A DNA stretch of 25,384 nucleotides from Candidatus Helarchaeota archaeon (GCA_016840125.1 JAEOSY010000296.1:1-25384), one strand, 5' to 3'; numbered from the stretch's first letter, positions 8,809 to 16,366 are shown. Numbers and translations are program-made. Notes: generated from the letters alone by a model not told the origin.

Positions 8809-9012
8809 ATGACAGAACTGACCAATGAGGAAAAAAAAACGTATGAGGGATTATTTGTCCTAGGAATGGCATTGATTGCAACAGGGGCAGGAGTGACGGC
8901 AGCAATTGATGGCCCCTTTGGGTTCTTTGGACTTCTTTTCACGGTAGCGGGATTGATTTTTCTGCTCATATGTTTAAAAAATAAGGATAAGTGGGCTCAA
9001 AAGAGCAATTAA
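8809..9012 (+). CDS. Small membrane protein, two transmembrane segments
   Basis: A 67-residue protein from the ATG at 8809 (a TTG at 8797 is in frame but has no better ribosome site). A charged N-terminus (TELTNEEKKTYEG) is followed by a hydrophobic segment (LFVLGMALIATGAGVTAAI), a Gly-Pro-Phe turn (DGPFGFF) and a second hydrophobic segment (LLFTVAGLIFLLICL). It ends in a charged tail (KNKDKWAQKSN). I do not recognise a family. Its last ~13 codons and following bases are repeated at 9758-9800 on the far side of the toxin-antitoxin pair, so the original 3' neighbourhood of this gene appears to have been opened or duplicated. Confidence 0.65.
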   Translation: MTELTNEEKKTYEGLFVLGMALIATGAGVTAAIDGPFGFFGLLFTVAGLIFLLICLKNKDKWAQKSN

Positions 9013-9014
9013 AA
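8972..9014 (+). repeat. 43-bp direct repeat, left copy (inside the small membrane gene)
   Basis: Identical to 9758-9800 at 41 of 43 positions. This copy is the 3' end of the small membrane-protein gene including its stop. It contains a short GCTC-AAAA-GAGC hairpin. The two copies bracket the PIN toxin/antitoxin pair exactly. Confidence 0.9.
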
Positions 9015-9159
9015 TGACATAATTTTGACTATAAAATCTAATGTATAGGTTTTAGCAATTCAACATTAAGATAAAAACAAAAATAATTTAAGTTATTTTC
9101 ATTTATTTCTATTTGTTGGTAGAATTTGAACCATTTCTACAGGCGTAACCAGTATGGCA

Positions 9160-9618
9160 ATGCGAATTTATACCGATACATCGGTTCTCGGAGGGTGTTT
9201 TGACAAGGAATTTGAAGATCCCTCTAGAAATCTATTAAATAAATTCGTAAAAGGAGATCTAATAATCATAATTTCTGAATTAACATTACTCGAATTAGAA
9301 GACGCACCAACGGAAGTTCAGAACATACTTGATGAAATTCCAGAAGATAATATTGAATATGTTGAATTAAGTCAAGAAGCAATAGAACTTGCTCAGATGT
9401 ATATAACTGAAGGGGTATTAGGAAAGGGAAAATTAGTTGATGATCAACATATTGCAATTGCCACCCTGAATAGGGTAGATGCTTTAGTCAGCTGGAACTT
9501 TAAACACATAGTCAATCTCCAAAAGATACGCGGTTATAACTCTGTTAATCTCAAATATGGATATCCTTTATTAGAAATTCGAATTCCATGGGAGGTTATT
9601 ATTTATGAAGATGAGTAA
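9160..9618 (+). CDS. PIN-domain toxin (VapC-like ribonuclease)
   Basis: A PIN-domain protein of ~152 residues. The acidic residues that bind the metal are visible: D in RIYTDTSVLGG near the N-terminus, E in SELTLLELED, D in KLVDDQHIAIAT, followed by the WNFKH segment found in this archaeal/cyanobacterial PIN subgroup. PIN toxins cleave RNA and are held inactive by a small antitoxin. Two in-frame ATGs are possible (9154 and 9160); the second gives the usual MRIYTDTS start. The last 14 bases overlap the antitoxin gene, so toxin comes first and antitoxin second, the reverse of classic VapBC but common in this subgroup. The unit lies between two copies of a 43-bp repeat, which suggests recent arrival. 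Confidence 0.88.
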   Translation: MRIYTDTSVLGGCFDKEFEDPSRNLLNKFVKGDLIIIISELTLLELEDAPTEVQNILDEIPEDNIEYVELSQEAIELAQMYITEGVLGKGKLVDDQHIAIATLNRVDALVSWNFKHIVNLQKIRGYNSVNLKYGYPLLEIRIPWEVIIYEDE

Positions 9619-9754
9619 AGATTTTAATGCGGTAAAGATGATGCGCGAGATTAGAGATAAATTAAGCCGTAAATTTGCTGAAATGAGTTACGAGGAACAA
9701 AAGAAATATATTAAAGAACGAATTAAAACCAAAAGAGCCTTTCCGATCTCATAG
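9605..9754 (+). CDS. Small antitoxin paired with the PIN toxin
   Basis: A 49-residue ORF starting MKMSKDFNAVKMMREIRDKL and ending in KTKRAFPIS. It starts inside the toxin gene in another frame (overlap 9605-9618). The FxAVKMMREIRDKLS start, the MSYEEQKKYIKER middle and the position directly after a PIN toxin are the hallmarks of the short antitoxins of this PIN subgroup. The sequence is highly charged and predicted to be helical. It should bind and neutralise the toxin and may repress the pair. An internal ATG at 9611 is an alternative start. Confidence 0.85.
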   Translation: MKMSKDFNAVKMMREIRDKLSRKFAEMSYEEQKKYIKERIKTKRAFPIS

Positions 9755-9757
9755 TTA

Positions 9758-9800
9758 GTTTAAAAAAGAAGGATAAGTGGGCTCAAACGAGCAATTAAAA
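9758..9800 (+). repeat. 43-bp direct repeat, right copy (orphan gene tail)
   Basis: Second copy of the repeat at 8972-9014. It still reads as a gene tail (…KKKDKWAQTSN and stop) but no gene leads into it: the antitoxin stops at 9754, just before it. Confidence 0.9.
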
Positions 9801-9811
9801 AAAGAACATAG

Positions 9812-9830
9812 GCTATTTTTCTTTTCTCCT
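9812..9830 (+). terminator. T-rich terminator between converging genes
   Basis: A pyrimidine-rich run with several T tracts closes the toxin-antitoxin transcript just before the end of the converging membrane-protein gene. Confidence 0.4.
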
Positions 9831-10625
9831 TTATACCTTGTCAGGTGGTTTTATGAGGCGAACCAGACAAGGCATGACAAAGAAAGGGATAAATTTTGCA
9901 AATTCTGTAACTGCCACAAGAAATGTGTGGGCGCCGAATTCCACTAAAGGTGCGGCACGGATCCAAGATGGGTCAGCTCCTACCTCGACCCAACGAGTCC
10001 CAGCCATCACAGTAGTTACGGTCCAAATGGTCATGTATAGCATCATTGCGAGATACATGTAAAATGCTCTCCGCCGGAACTCGGGATTGGTTTTCACCAT
10101 CCATATTATAACGAGGATACTCATTGTAGCTGTAAAGATTATGCTCAACGGGTCAAACATGCTCCGACGCGATCCTACCTGACCCAATAATACATCACCA
10201 CCCACATTCGGGATTTGAATCCCTTCTATTGCAGCGGAAAGGAGTGGCATGGCTAACATAATAGCATAAATCCCGAACACACCTTCCTTCCAGTTCTTGG
10301 TCTTCTGTAACCAGAAGCGGTCGGCTACGAACAAGGCGATAACAGCAGTGTAAGCAGCCTCCGAGGTACCTGAGAGGAGCAGTCCGAGATACAATGGAAT
10401 CTCAATCTCGAAGATTTCACGTGTCGGCATCATTCGAATGCCCGCGAGATGCAGTACAAATTCAACGCCCATCCAGAAGAAAGTGCCCACTAAAAAAACC
10501 CAGAGATAATCCTTCCGATTGTTCGTTTTCCAATCATATACTGCGACGAGAAGCGCAACGAGGGTGACGAGAAGGTTGAACGAGTAATCTACCCAACCCG
10601 GACCGTTAACCATAAAAATTCCCAT
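9831..10625 (-). CDS. Multi-pass membrane protein, paralogue of the redox-operon anchor
   Basis: A 264-residue protein with about seven hydrophobic segments. It is clearly paralogous to 16367-17164. Shared landmarks are YDWKxNNRKDYxWVF, a GIRMMP/GMRIMP element, GTSE(A/G)AY, ALFVADRFW/GLFVADRFF, and a GGTRW/AGTRW turn before the last helices. The start at 10625 has AGGTGG seven bases upstream. Because its paralogue sits in the reductive-dehalogenase-like operon, a membrane-anchor role for Fe-S redox proteins is the best guess (inference). It is not the short three-helix RdhB of organohalide-respiring bacteria. Downstream is the converging toxin-antitoxin unit. Confidence 0.75.
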   Translation of the reverse strand: MGIFMVNGPGWVDYSFNLLVTLVALLVAVYDWKTNNRKDYLWVFLVGTFFWMGVEFVLHLAGIRMMPTREIFEIEIPLYLGLLLSGTSEAAYTAVIALFVADRFWLQKTKNWKEGVFGIYAIMLAMPLLSAAIEGIQIPNVGGDVLLGQVGSRRSMFDPLSIIFTATMSILVIIWMVKTNPEFRRRAFYMYLAMMLYMTIWTVTTVMAGTRWVEVGADPSWIRAAPLVEFGAHTFLVAVTEFAKFIPFFVMPCLVRLIKPPDKV

Positions 10626-10709
10626 AATTATTCCACCTATATGTTAGAGAAAAATAGAGCGGACTATTATTACTACTAAGTAAATATAGCCGCAATTTTC
10701 ATTTAAAGA

Positions 10710-11252
10710 TCATAACTCTTTGATTACCCAAAGTCCCACAGGACCTATAAATATTTCATCATCTGTATTTGCAAAAGTCAGGTGAACTTGTAAAGCGAGA
10801 GCGCCTTTGACTTCATAGGTATCAAAATTACTAAGGTACTCTTTCTCTGTTGTACTATTCAAGGGATTTCCATAGGAAACGATAGATCCTCCATAGATCT
10901 TTTTCCGTTCTAATTCGAGTACATTTACACCTTTTATATAACTCCGCGAGTTCGAACACTTATACGTCATCGCAAAGGAGGTAATTTTCGCTTTAGGTGG
11001 TAAGGGTAAACTCATATGGATCGCGTATTCTAGGTCTGCTTGTTTTATTTTACATAAAGTTCCGCCCATCAAATAACGAATATCAACAATATCATTCAGC
11101 ACTTCATAACTTGCAGAATGTAGGTTATGAGGGTGAAACCAGATAGGGAGCTTAATGACGGGAGTTGGTCTTGTTGGGTCACCGGGGATTGGTTTCGGAT
11201 CGCCGGGTCTTGGACCGGGATCCTTTGGTTTTTTTCGGGAGCGTGGACTCAT
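10710..11252 (-). CDS. Hypothetical protein with proline-rich N-terminus
   Basis: A 180-residue protein I do not recognise. Residues 1-35 are a basic, proline- and glycine-rich tail with repeated (R)PGDP(K/T)PIPGDP-type units, probably disordered. The rest alternates short hydrophobic strands and loops (SASYEVLNDIVDIRYLMGG, KITSFAMTYKC, ALALQVHLTFANTDDEIFIGPVGLWVIKEL), suggesting a beta-sandwich. It has no signal peptide or membrane segment. A GAGAGGT site six to seven bases before the ATG supports the start. It is 84 bases upstream of the anchor paralogue on the same strand and is probably cotranscribed with it. Confidence 0.6.
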   Translation of the reverse strand: MSPRSRKKPKDPGPRPGDPKPIPGDPTRPTPVIKLPIWFHPHNLHSASYEVLNDIVDIRYLMGGTLCKIKQADLEYAIHMSLPLPPKAKITSFAMTYKCSNSRSYIKGVNVLELERKKIYGGSIVSYGNPLNSTTEKEYLSNFDTYEVKGALALQVHLTFANTDDEIFIGPVGLWVIKEL

Positions 11253-11298
11253 TCATCTACCTCTCTAAATTAATTAAGAAATGAAGATTATAATAAGT

Positions 11299-11305
11299 AA
11301 AAAAA
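11299..11305 (-). terminator. U-tract terminator on the minus strand
   Basis: Seven As on the plus strand give a T7 tract on the minus strand, downstream of the 81-aa gene and the dehalogenase tail remnant and upstream of the 180-aa gene. It is suitable as an archaeal terminator. Confidence 0.35.
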
Positions 11306-11338
11306 GTTTTTGTATTGGGGAAAAAAATGTGTGGAGAT

Positions 11339-11380
11339 CTATTTGTTCACTGTGTATTCTTCCGCGGATGGGGACCGCAA
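11339..11380 (-). pseudogene. Vestigial C-terminal tail of a reductive-dehalogenase-like gene
   Basis: On the minus strand this reads RSPSAEEYTVNK and stop, matching the tail PPSEEEYAKNK and stop of the intact gene at 15140-16345. The similarity continues for ~10 bases past the stop (roughly 11331-11377 against 15131-15177, about four bases in five). Upstream codons no longer match. It is a leftover of a second copy. Confidence 0.6.
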
Positions 11381-11405
11381 ATCCAATAACCTGGGGTCCT
11401 TCAAC

Positions 11406-11651
11406 TTACAATTCCATATTTCCATAGGGTTTTCTAATTTCGATAGTACTGAGCATTTGATCCACGGTCTTCCCTTCCTTCAGGAGGTCCTTTACCGTGC
11501 GATTTACTTCTTGGGCGACTGCAGCAGTTGTTTTTATTCCAAATTTCTCAAGAGTACCTTGCGGGTTTTGAAGAAACTGGTTTGTAAGGCTTTTATCCTT
11601 TAAGATTCTTTCTAAACCATTCATCCATTCTTTTTCTGATACAGACATCAT
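11406..11651 (-). CDS. Small helical protein (81 aa), unknown
   Basis: MMSVSEKEWMNGLERILKDK begins an 81-residue protein that is all helix by inspection and has no cysteine. The middle, FLQNPQGTLEKFGIKTTAA, resembles the 'L..NP...LEKxGI' element of several small helical families, including LigA-like dioxygenase subunits and leader regions of some modified-peptide precursors. No cysteine-rich core follows, so a peptide precursor is not supported. GGAG sits just before the first of two adjacent ATGs. It may share a transcript with the downstream minus-strand genes. Confidence 0.55.
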   Translation of the reverse strand: MMSVSEKEWMNGLERILKDKSLTNQFLQNPQGTLEKFGIKTTAAVAQEVNRTVKDLLKEGKTVDQMLSTIEIRKPYGNMEL

Positions 11652-11953
11652 TCATCTCCACGCTTTTCAGAAAATGTGTACATCCATATTCTCGTATTAT
11701 TACTTCTTATAATAGTGGTTATAAATGATACTACTCACGCCAATAGTTTTCAAGTCATCGCCATACTATGTTTGGAAATCTCATTGCAGGATAAGACACA
11801 CTCGAGATGTTAATGCCACGATCAATCACCATCACGCAGAATATCCCGCAATTATATGCCGCTCCAGATTAAAAATCCTTAAAATTATATTCTTCACCCC
11901 AGAATCCGCCTCGGATCACAAATATATTTTCAAAACTCATTGGGATCACTAAA
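11652..11953. other. Intergenic stretch with a possible TnpB relic
   Basis: No gene is supported. On the plus strand, codons for HCRIRHTRDVNATIN (about 11782-11826) resemble the zinc-finger/RuvC-III junction of TnpB proteins (CG..H.RDVNAAIN). Nothing else of such a gene remains. The stretch also holds the promoter region of the 81-aa gene (near 11652-11700). Confidence 0.3.
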
Positions 11954-13645
11954 TTAGGCGTCTACCGGTTCAACATCAACTACAGCTTCAACTCTACCAA
12001 TCAAATTATCAATAAACTTTGAATCAGTAATTTTGATGGATAAAGCATCATTTGGACATGCACTCACACATCTTCCACAACCCAAACAACAATCCTGATC
12101 AGTTACAGCCTTACCATTCTCGATTTCAGTTTTTCCATGAAAAACGCATACCTCAAGACATGCTCCACATCCCACACATTTAGTAGGATCTAGACTAACC
12201 TCTATTCCTTCAATCCGTTGATAAATCGAAATCAAACCTGCAGAACCGTTAGCAAGTACCTTTCCATTTATGCAACAGCATGTACAACAAAAACATGAGG
12301 CTAAAAAGTGCCCTGTATCCTCAATGTTGTGTCCCTTTGCTTCTCCTTGACCCCTTCCAATAATAGGGATTAATCCATCTTCAAGTGCCTTTCTTACTCT
12401 TTCTAATGCCTCTTCTTTAGTGGCAAGTCTAAGAGATTTACCCAAAAAGAAATGCATTTTCTTCACATCATCCCCCATATACATACATCCTAATTCATGA
12501 TCATGGTTTTTACAATCAAAATGTACTCTACATGGACAATCTGTATAAGCAATTGCACTAGCTTTATTGATGAAATGTTCAAAAACTACAAAGGGAACAA
12601 GCATGTTTTCATGGGCAACATATTCATTTACTGGAATATATGCACCATATTGAGTAGGATCGGTTCCTTCAACGTGAGCAATATTTCTGATAAAGGGAAT
12701 CCTTGATAAAATATAGGGAGAAAAACTGGGATCTTTTGAATATACTATTAATAAGGGAATTTTAACATTTATGGGAAATGAACCATTATCTAGCATCATG
12801 CCTTTATATTTTACATTATAATCAGGATTACCATTATTATACACACCACTGAGAAAACTCTTTACCTGGTCCTTATCAGAAAAAACAAGCTTTACATCAG
12901 CATCCTCAATATGTTTCCCAAATTCATAAGAATACTTATTTTCTTCAAAAATCTGATAGGCCAAAATACCGGTAATATCCCAGTTAACTTTAATCACTTT
13001 ATTATGAAACCTCTTCTTATATCCTTCATCGGAGGTTCTGTCAGAATTTTTAAGCATTGATTTCATAAGAGTGGCAATATCATCATCTTGTTTTATTTTT
13101 TCTTGTTCCTTTTTTGCTCCAGTAAATGGGGGTAAGCTAAATAGGTTTAATGCGTTTTTAGCCCGTCCAATTACCCCAAATTCGGGAAAATTTAATAATT
13201 CTGGAGTTTTTCCATCTTCTTTCTTAAAAAAAGCAGTACAGACTTGTTTTTTTACAAACACACAAAAATTATTATTTCTATCTCTTCCTTGATCAAAACC
13301 CGAGATCTTACCACTCAATAGGTCCCAAATGAGCGAGGTATCTGGTAGAGAGAGTGTTACATCAGCATGATCCAAAAATTCTCCGATCTTTTTTGTATAT
13401 TTTTTTCTTTCAAAAATTTGGTAGGCCCTTACCCCCGCCAAATTGAGATTCACTTTAAGTGTAAGATGTTTAAAATCCTTTTGATAAATTTCATGATTAA
13501 CATCATTCAGTGAATTTCGTAAAATTATTCGTAAAGCTATCTTGGCTATAAACTTCTGTGGCATTAAACGTAATATTTTTGATAGTAAACCTAAAATCCA
13601 ATCTTTTATCTTTGTTTTACTCCTACCCTTACTACTAATACTCAA
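11954..13645 (-). CDS. Polyferredoxin with two SCP2-like repeats and a Cys-rich CxCCxCCC site
   Basis: A 563-residue protein. Residues 58-113 and 213-267 are a repeated domain (K-V-N-x-(L/I)-(A/T)-G-(V/I)-x-AYQIFE…(E/H)ADVxL…LLSG) that resembles SCP2-type lipid-binding folds. The C-terminal third has CPCR with C378 and C387, then CFCCTCCC (451-458), then two ferredoxin motifs, CVGCGACLEVC (490-500) and CLGCGRCVSACP (520-531). The same Cys-rich layout is found in 17180-18268. The first helix (residues 14-44) is hydrophobic and basic and may touch the membrane. Translation probably starts at a TTG inside the end of the MFS gene (11-base overlap) with GGAGATGAT upstream, so the two are coupled. 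The role is presumably electron transfer tied to a lipid or hydrophobic ligand (inference). Confidence 0.75.
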   Translation of the reverse strand: MSISSKGRSKTKIKDWILGLLSKILRLMPQKFIAKIALRIILRNSLNDVNHEIYQKDFKHLTLKVNLNLAGVRAYQIFERKKYTKKIGEFLDHADVTLSLPDTSLIWDLLSGKISGFDQGRDRNNNFCVFVKKQVCTAFFKKEDGKTPELLNFPEFGVIGRAKNALNLFSLPPFTGAKKEQEKIKQDDDIATLMKSMLKNSDRTSDEGYKKRFHNKVIKVNWDITGILAYQIFEENKYSYEFGKHIEDADVKLVFSDKDQVKSFLSGVYNNGNPDYNVKYKGMMLDNGSFPINVKIPLLIVYSKDPSFSPYILSRIPFIRNIAHVEGTDPTQYGAYIPVNEYVAHENMLVPFVVFEHFINKASAIAYTDCPCRVHFDCKNHDHELGCMYMGDDVKKMHFFLGKSLRLATKEEALERVRKALEDGLIPIIGRGQGEAKGHNIEDTGHFLASCFCCTCCCINGKVLANGSAGLISIYQRIEGIEVSLDPTKCVGCGACLEVCVFHGKTEIENGKAVTDQDCCLGCGRCVSACPNDALSIKITDSKFIDNLIGRVEAVVDVEPVDA

Positions 13646-15044
13646 TTAAATCATCTCCATTATCATTGTTTATTTTTGATCTTTTTTTCAGTTCTTCAGC
13701 ACGTTCTAAAAGAATATTATCTACGAATTTCTTATCGTCTTCATAATACCGCATGACTAAAACCCACGTAGCCACATTTATCAGTCCAACAAATGCCGAT
13801 AGAAGAAAAGCAACATCATAACCATTTGGGGCATATAATACAATCAAATAACCAGCGAGTATCGTTCCTAAAGCAACACCTAATTGATCTATTAATTTTG
13901 CTATTTGAGAAGAGGTTGCTCTCTGCTCCGGAAGATTGACGTCTGTCACTACAGACGACCATATTGGTCCTGTACCGCTGGCTATGAAGAAGACTATAGC
14001 TAATAGCACAAAGAACATCAGAAATGAAGGATTGCTAAATAATACTCCGAGACTTGTTATGCCCGAAGCATCCCATGGAATAAGTATAGCAATTACAAAC
14101 AGGGGTTTAGCAGCTAGCATTAGAACTATACCTAATTTAATTCTTATTAACTCATTTTGAGTTTTTTTATATAATACATCCGCAATTTTTCCCCAGACTA
14201 GAGGACTTGTATATATTGCAACCGAGAGAAGCAGAATGGGAATTATTGCGATCTCAACGGTTACTCCATGACCAACGGTTAACCATAACGAAGCAAACAT
14301 GTAAACGCCCTTAGGAAAAGCATCAGAAAAATTTAATACTAAAATTATGTTGCTCTTTCTCCGAAAAACATTCTTTAATTCCTCGAAATTAATACGATAA
14401 TCGTATTCAACCTCAGTTTCCTCCAAGACCTGTTTTAAAGCGCTATCTTTACCACCAATTTTAGGCAATTTCACAGTTAGCAATAATAATGTTAGTAATA
14501 TAGTGATCCCCCCCGTAATTATGTACGGAGTCCTCCATTCTCCTACTAAGATGAATCCAAGAAAAATTACAAAACCAATTATAACTCCAAACAAGCCAGC
14601 GAATGCAATTAATCCGTAATTCGTACTTCGCTTTTCAGGACCAGTAATATCAGCTATAAAGGAAAAAATCGCTGGACCAATTATCCCATTCCCAATTCCA
14701 ATAGAAATTATGGCAAGAACAAAAATCTCATATGACCATGAATATCCTACTAATATACAATTAATTCCCGTAAAAATACTACCAATTATAATAACTGCCT
14801 TTTTATACATTTTATCTACGTAATATGCTGAAAATAATCCCGCAACAGCAAATAAAATAGCACTAACACCCATCAAGGAACCCAAAGCGGTTTCATTGAG
14901 GTTCCAAGAAGTTTCTGCATCTACAATCCATGGGAGGATGATTGCAAAAATACCTGATGCTAAACTCATGAAAAGTGTAATTGTAATAACAAGTATTATT
15001 GGCGTTTTTCCCTTGATTTTTCTTTCACGAGAAATCCTTACCAC
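13635..15044 (-). CDS. Major facilitator superfamily transporter
   Basis: A 469-residue protein with about 12 hydrophobic segments in two halves and a cytoplasmic loop near 200-235. Landmarks include ALGSLMGVSAILFAVAGLFSAYYVDKMYKK (the loop after helix 2), ADITGPEKRSTNYGLIAFAGLFGVIIG, and the matching second-half DVNLPEQRATSSQIAKLIDQLGVALGTILAG. The substrate is not predictable. Translation probably begins at a GTG (15044); no strong ribosome site is seen. The stop overlaps the start of the polyferredoxin. It lies 95 bases downstream of the large redox operon, separated from it by a T8 terminator, so it may have its own promoter. Confidence 0.88.
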   Translation of the reverse strand: MVRISRERKIKGKTPIILVITITLFMSLASGIFAIILPWIVDAETSWNLNETALGSLMGVSAILFAVAGLFSAYYVDKMYKKAVIIIGSIFTGINCILVGYSWSYEIFVLAIISIGIGNGIIGPAIFSFIADITGPEKRSTNYGLIAFAGLFGVIIGFVIFLGFILVGEWRTPYIITGGITILLTLLLLTVKLPKIGGKDSALKQVLEETEVEYDYRINFEELKNVFRRKSNIILVLNFSDAFPKGVYMFASLWLTVGHGVTVEIAIIPILLLSVAIYTSPLVWGKIADVLYKKTQNELIRIKLGIVLMLAAKPLFVIAILIPWDASGITSLGVLFSNPSFLMFFVLLAIVFFIASGTGPIWSSVVTDVNLPEQRATSSQIAKLIDQLGVALGTILAGYLIVLYAPNGYDVAFLLSAFVGLINVATWVLVMRYYEDDKKFVDNILLERAEELKKRSKINNDNGDDLIEY

Positions 15045-15112
15045 CGAAAAATATTTTCTTCAATCGTCTACATGGTATGAACCCTATTTTTGTACCTTTT
15101 CATCATCAATAA

Positions 15113-15125
15113 TATATAAAAAAAA
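15113..15125 (-). terminator. T8 terminator after the redox operon
   Basis: An A8 run on the plus strand gives T8 on the minus strand, 15-22 bases after the stop of the last gene of the operon, followed by TATATATTA. This is a typical archaeal U-tract terminator and marks the end of the seven-gene unit. Confidence 0.55.
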
Positions 15126-15139
15126 GAGGGTATGGAAAT

Positions 15140-16345
15140 CTATTTATTCTTCGCGTATTCTTCCTCGGACGGGGGGTAGTAGATCACTTCGTTCCCCGCT
15201 TCATCGACCCGTTTGATATATTCGCGGAACTCGTCATCCACAAACATCATGCCGCCTGTTTTGAGCAGGTTAAGCATCTCTTTTCGTTGTTTGGGATCGG
15301 CCACACAGACCGCTTGGCAGACGCCACACGTCGGGTGCGTGTCTTCCGCGCGAATTTTCGGATGCCCCACGTTATTCTTGATGCCCTGGATCATAAATTG
15401 ATTTATAGTTGTACGATTCCATTTCCGTTGCATCGCGGGGGTTGATTTATCGAAGAAGATTTTCCAAAGGTAATCATACCGCCATTGCTCATCCAACATC
15501 TGTTCCTCGGGGATTTCTTTCATACAAGTATGATCAGGTGTCCATGTACTGTAGGATGGTTTTCCTGCACCGAGACCCGCCAGCCCGCCGCAACCAAAGA
15601 AGCATCTCGCATAAGAATTTCGCTTGGCATACACTTCTTCTCGTCCTGCGATGATCACCGGCGTTTCCGGCTCCTCACTTGAGAAGAGCCCCGTGGGACA
15701 TGCTTGCCAACATGTACGACATTTATTACACGGGTTTTCCTCCACCAGTGGGTCGGCTTCTAATGGGGCGGTGGTTATGGCACCGCCTAAGTGCACCACA
15801 CTTCCATATTCCTTCGTCATAAGAAATCCCCCCCAGGCAAGCCGTCCTACGCCTGCCGCAACGGCACCGTACCGCAAGGAGAATTGGGGACGGGGGGTAT
15901 GACCAAAAGTTTTGGCCGCTTGGCTGGTGTACAACTTTTTTCCTATCTTAAGCCAGAGCAATAGCCTGCCTATTGTCAACTTGGCTTTAACCTTTAGCCC
16001 GTAATCCCGATACCCTGCGTTGGGGGGTACCGGCACTGCCTTGTACTTCGAATTGTTCTTAATTAATTTCGAAATTTCCTTAGCAATTATCCATGAAGTT
16101 TTATAACTATTCCTTAAATTCGCGCGGTAGCTCCACCGCTCCTTCTTCGAAAGCCAGTTTTTCAAAACTTCCATGGGAATGGGCTCGGCCCAGATAATGC
16201 AACTCTGGGCACCCGGCAGCAGGTAATCCATATCAGCTGATGGGGGTGCCTTGCTGAGGCGCTCCCGGCTCCCAATCCCAACTATTTTCGCACCACCATC
16301 GAGTGCGATTTTTTTTACTTCATTTTTTATTTCAGATAATTCCAT
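15140..16345 (-). CDS. Reductive-dehalogenase/QueG-like double [4Fe-4S] protein, type A (last gene of operon)
   Basis: 401 residues from the ATG at 16345, which has GGAG eight bases upstream (numbers below count from the GTG at 16354). The N-terminal ~200 residues match the corrinoid-binding region of RdhA/QueG proteins (ALDGGAKIVGIGS, SLRYGAVAAGVGRLAWGGFLMTKEYGSVVHLGGAITTAPLEADP). Cluster one is CNKCRTCWQACP (209-220). Cluster two uses CGVCQAVC (343-350), probably with C251 or C255 of the ARCFFGCGG motif. No twin-arginine signal is present, so it is cytosolic, unlike respiratory RdhA. The RCF(F/Y)xCGG insertion is shared with the protein at 20759-21844 and not with the one at 19143. Reductive cleavage with cobalamin is the family expectation; the substrate is unknown. 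Confidence 0.8.
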   Translation of the reverse strand: MELSEIKNEVKKIALDGGAKIVGIGSRERLSKAPPSADMDYLLPGAQSCIIWAEPIPMEVLKNWLSKKERWSYRANLRNSYKTSWIIAKEISKLIKNNSKYKAVPVPPNAGYRDYGLKVKAKLTIGRLLLWLKIGKKLYTSQAAKTFGHTPRPQFSLRYGAVAAGVGRLAWGGFLMTKEYGSVVHLGGAITTAPLEADPLVEENPCNKCRTCWQACPTGLFSSEEPETPVIIAGREEVYAKRNSYARCFFGCGGLAGLGAGKPSYSTWTPDHTCMKEIPEEQMLDEQWRYDYLWKIFFDKSTPAMQRKWNRTTINQFMIQGIKNNVGHPKIRAEDTHPTCGVCQAVCVADPKQRKEMLNLLKTGGMMFVDDEFREYIKRVDEAGNEVIYYPPSEEEYAKNK

Positions 16346-16366
16346 TTCATTCACTCCATTCGCTTT

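Noticed and set aside
8787..8969. Minus-strand frame opposite the small membrane gene
   Set aside because: Its composition (Pro/Lys/Ala-rich) and exact overlap with a convincing membrane protein mark it as a shadow.
8994..9008. GCTC-AAAA-GAGC hairpin as a terminator
   Set aside because: The stem is only 4 bp, lies inside the coding tail of the small membrane gene, and has no T tract after it on the plus strand. It is part of the duplicated segment.
11406..11651. Modified-peptide (RiPP) precursor
   Set aside because: There is no Cys/Ser/Thr-rich core after the leader-like part, and no modifying enzyme is adjacent.
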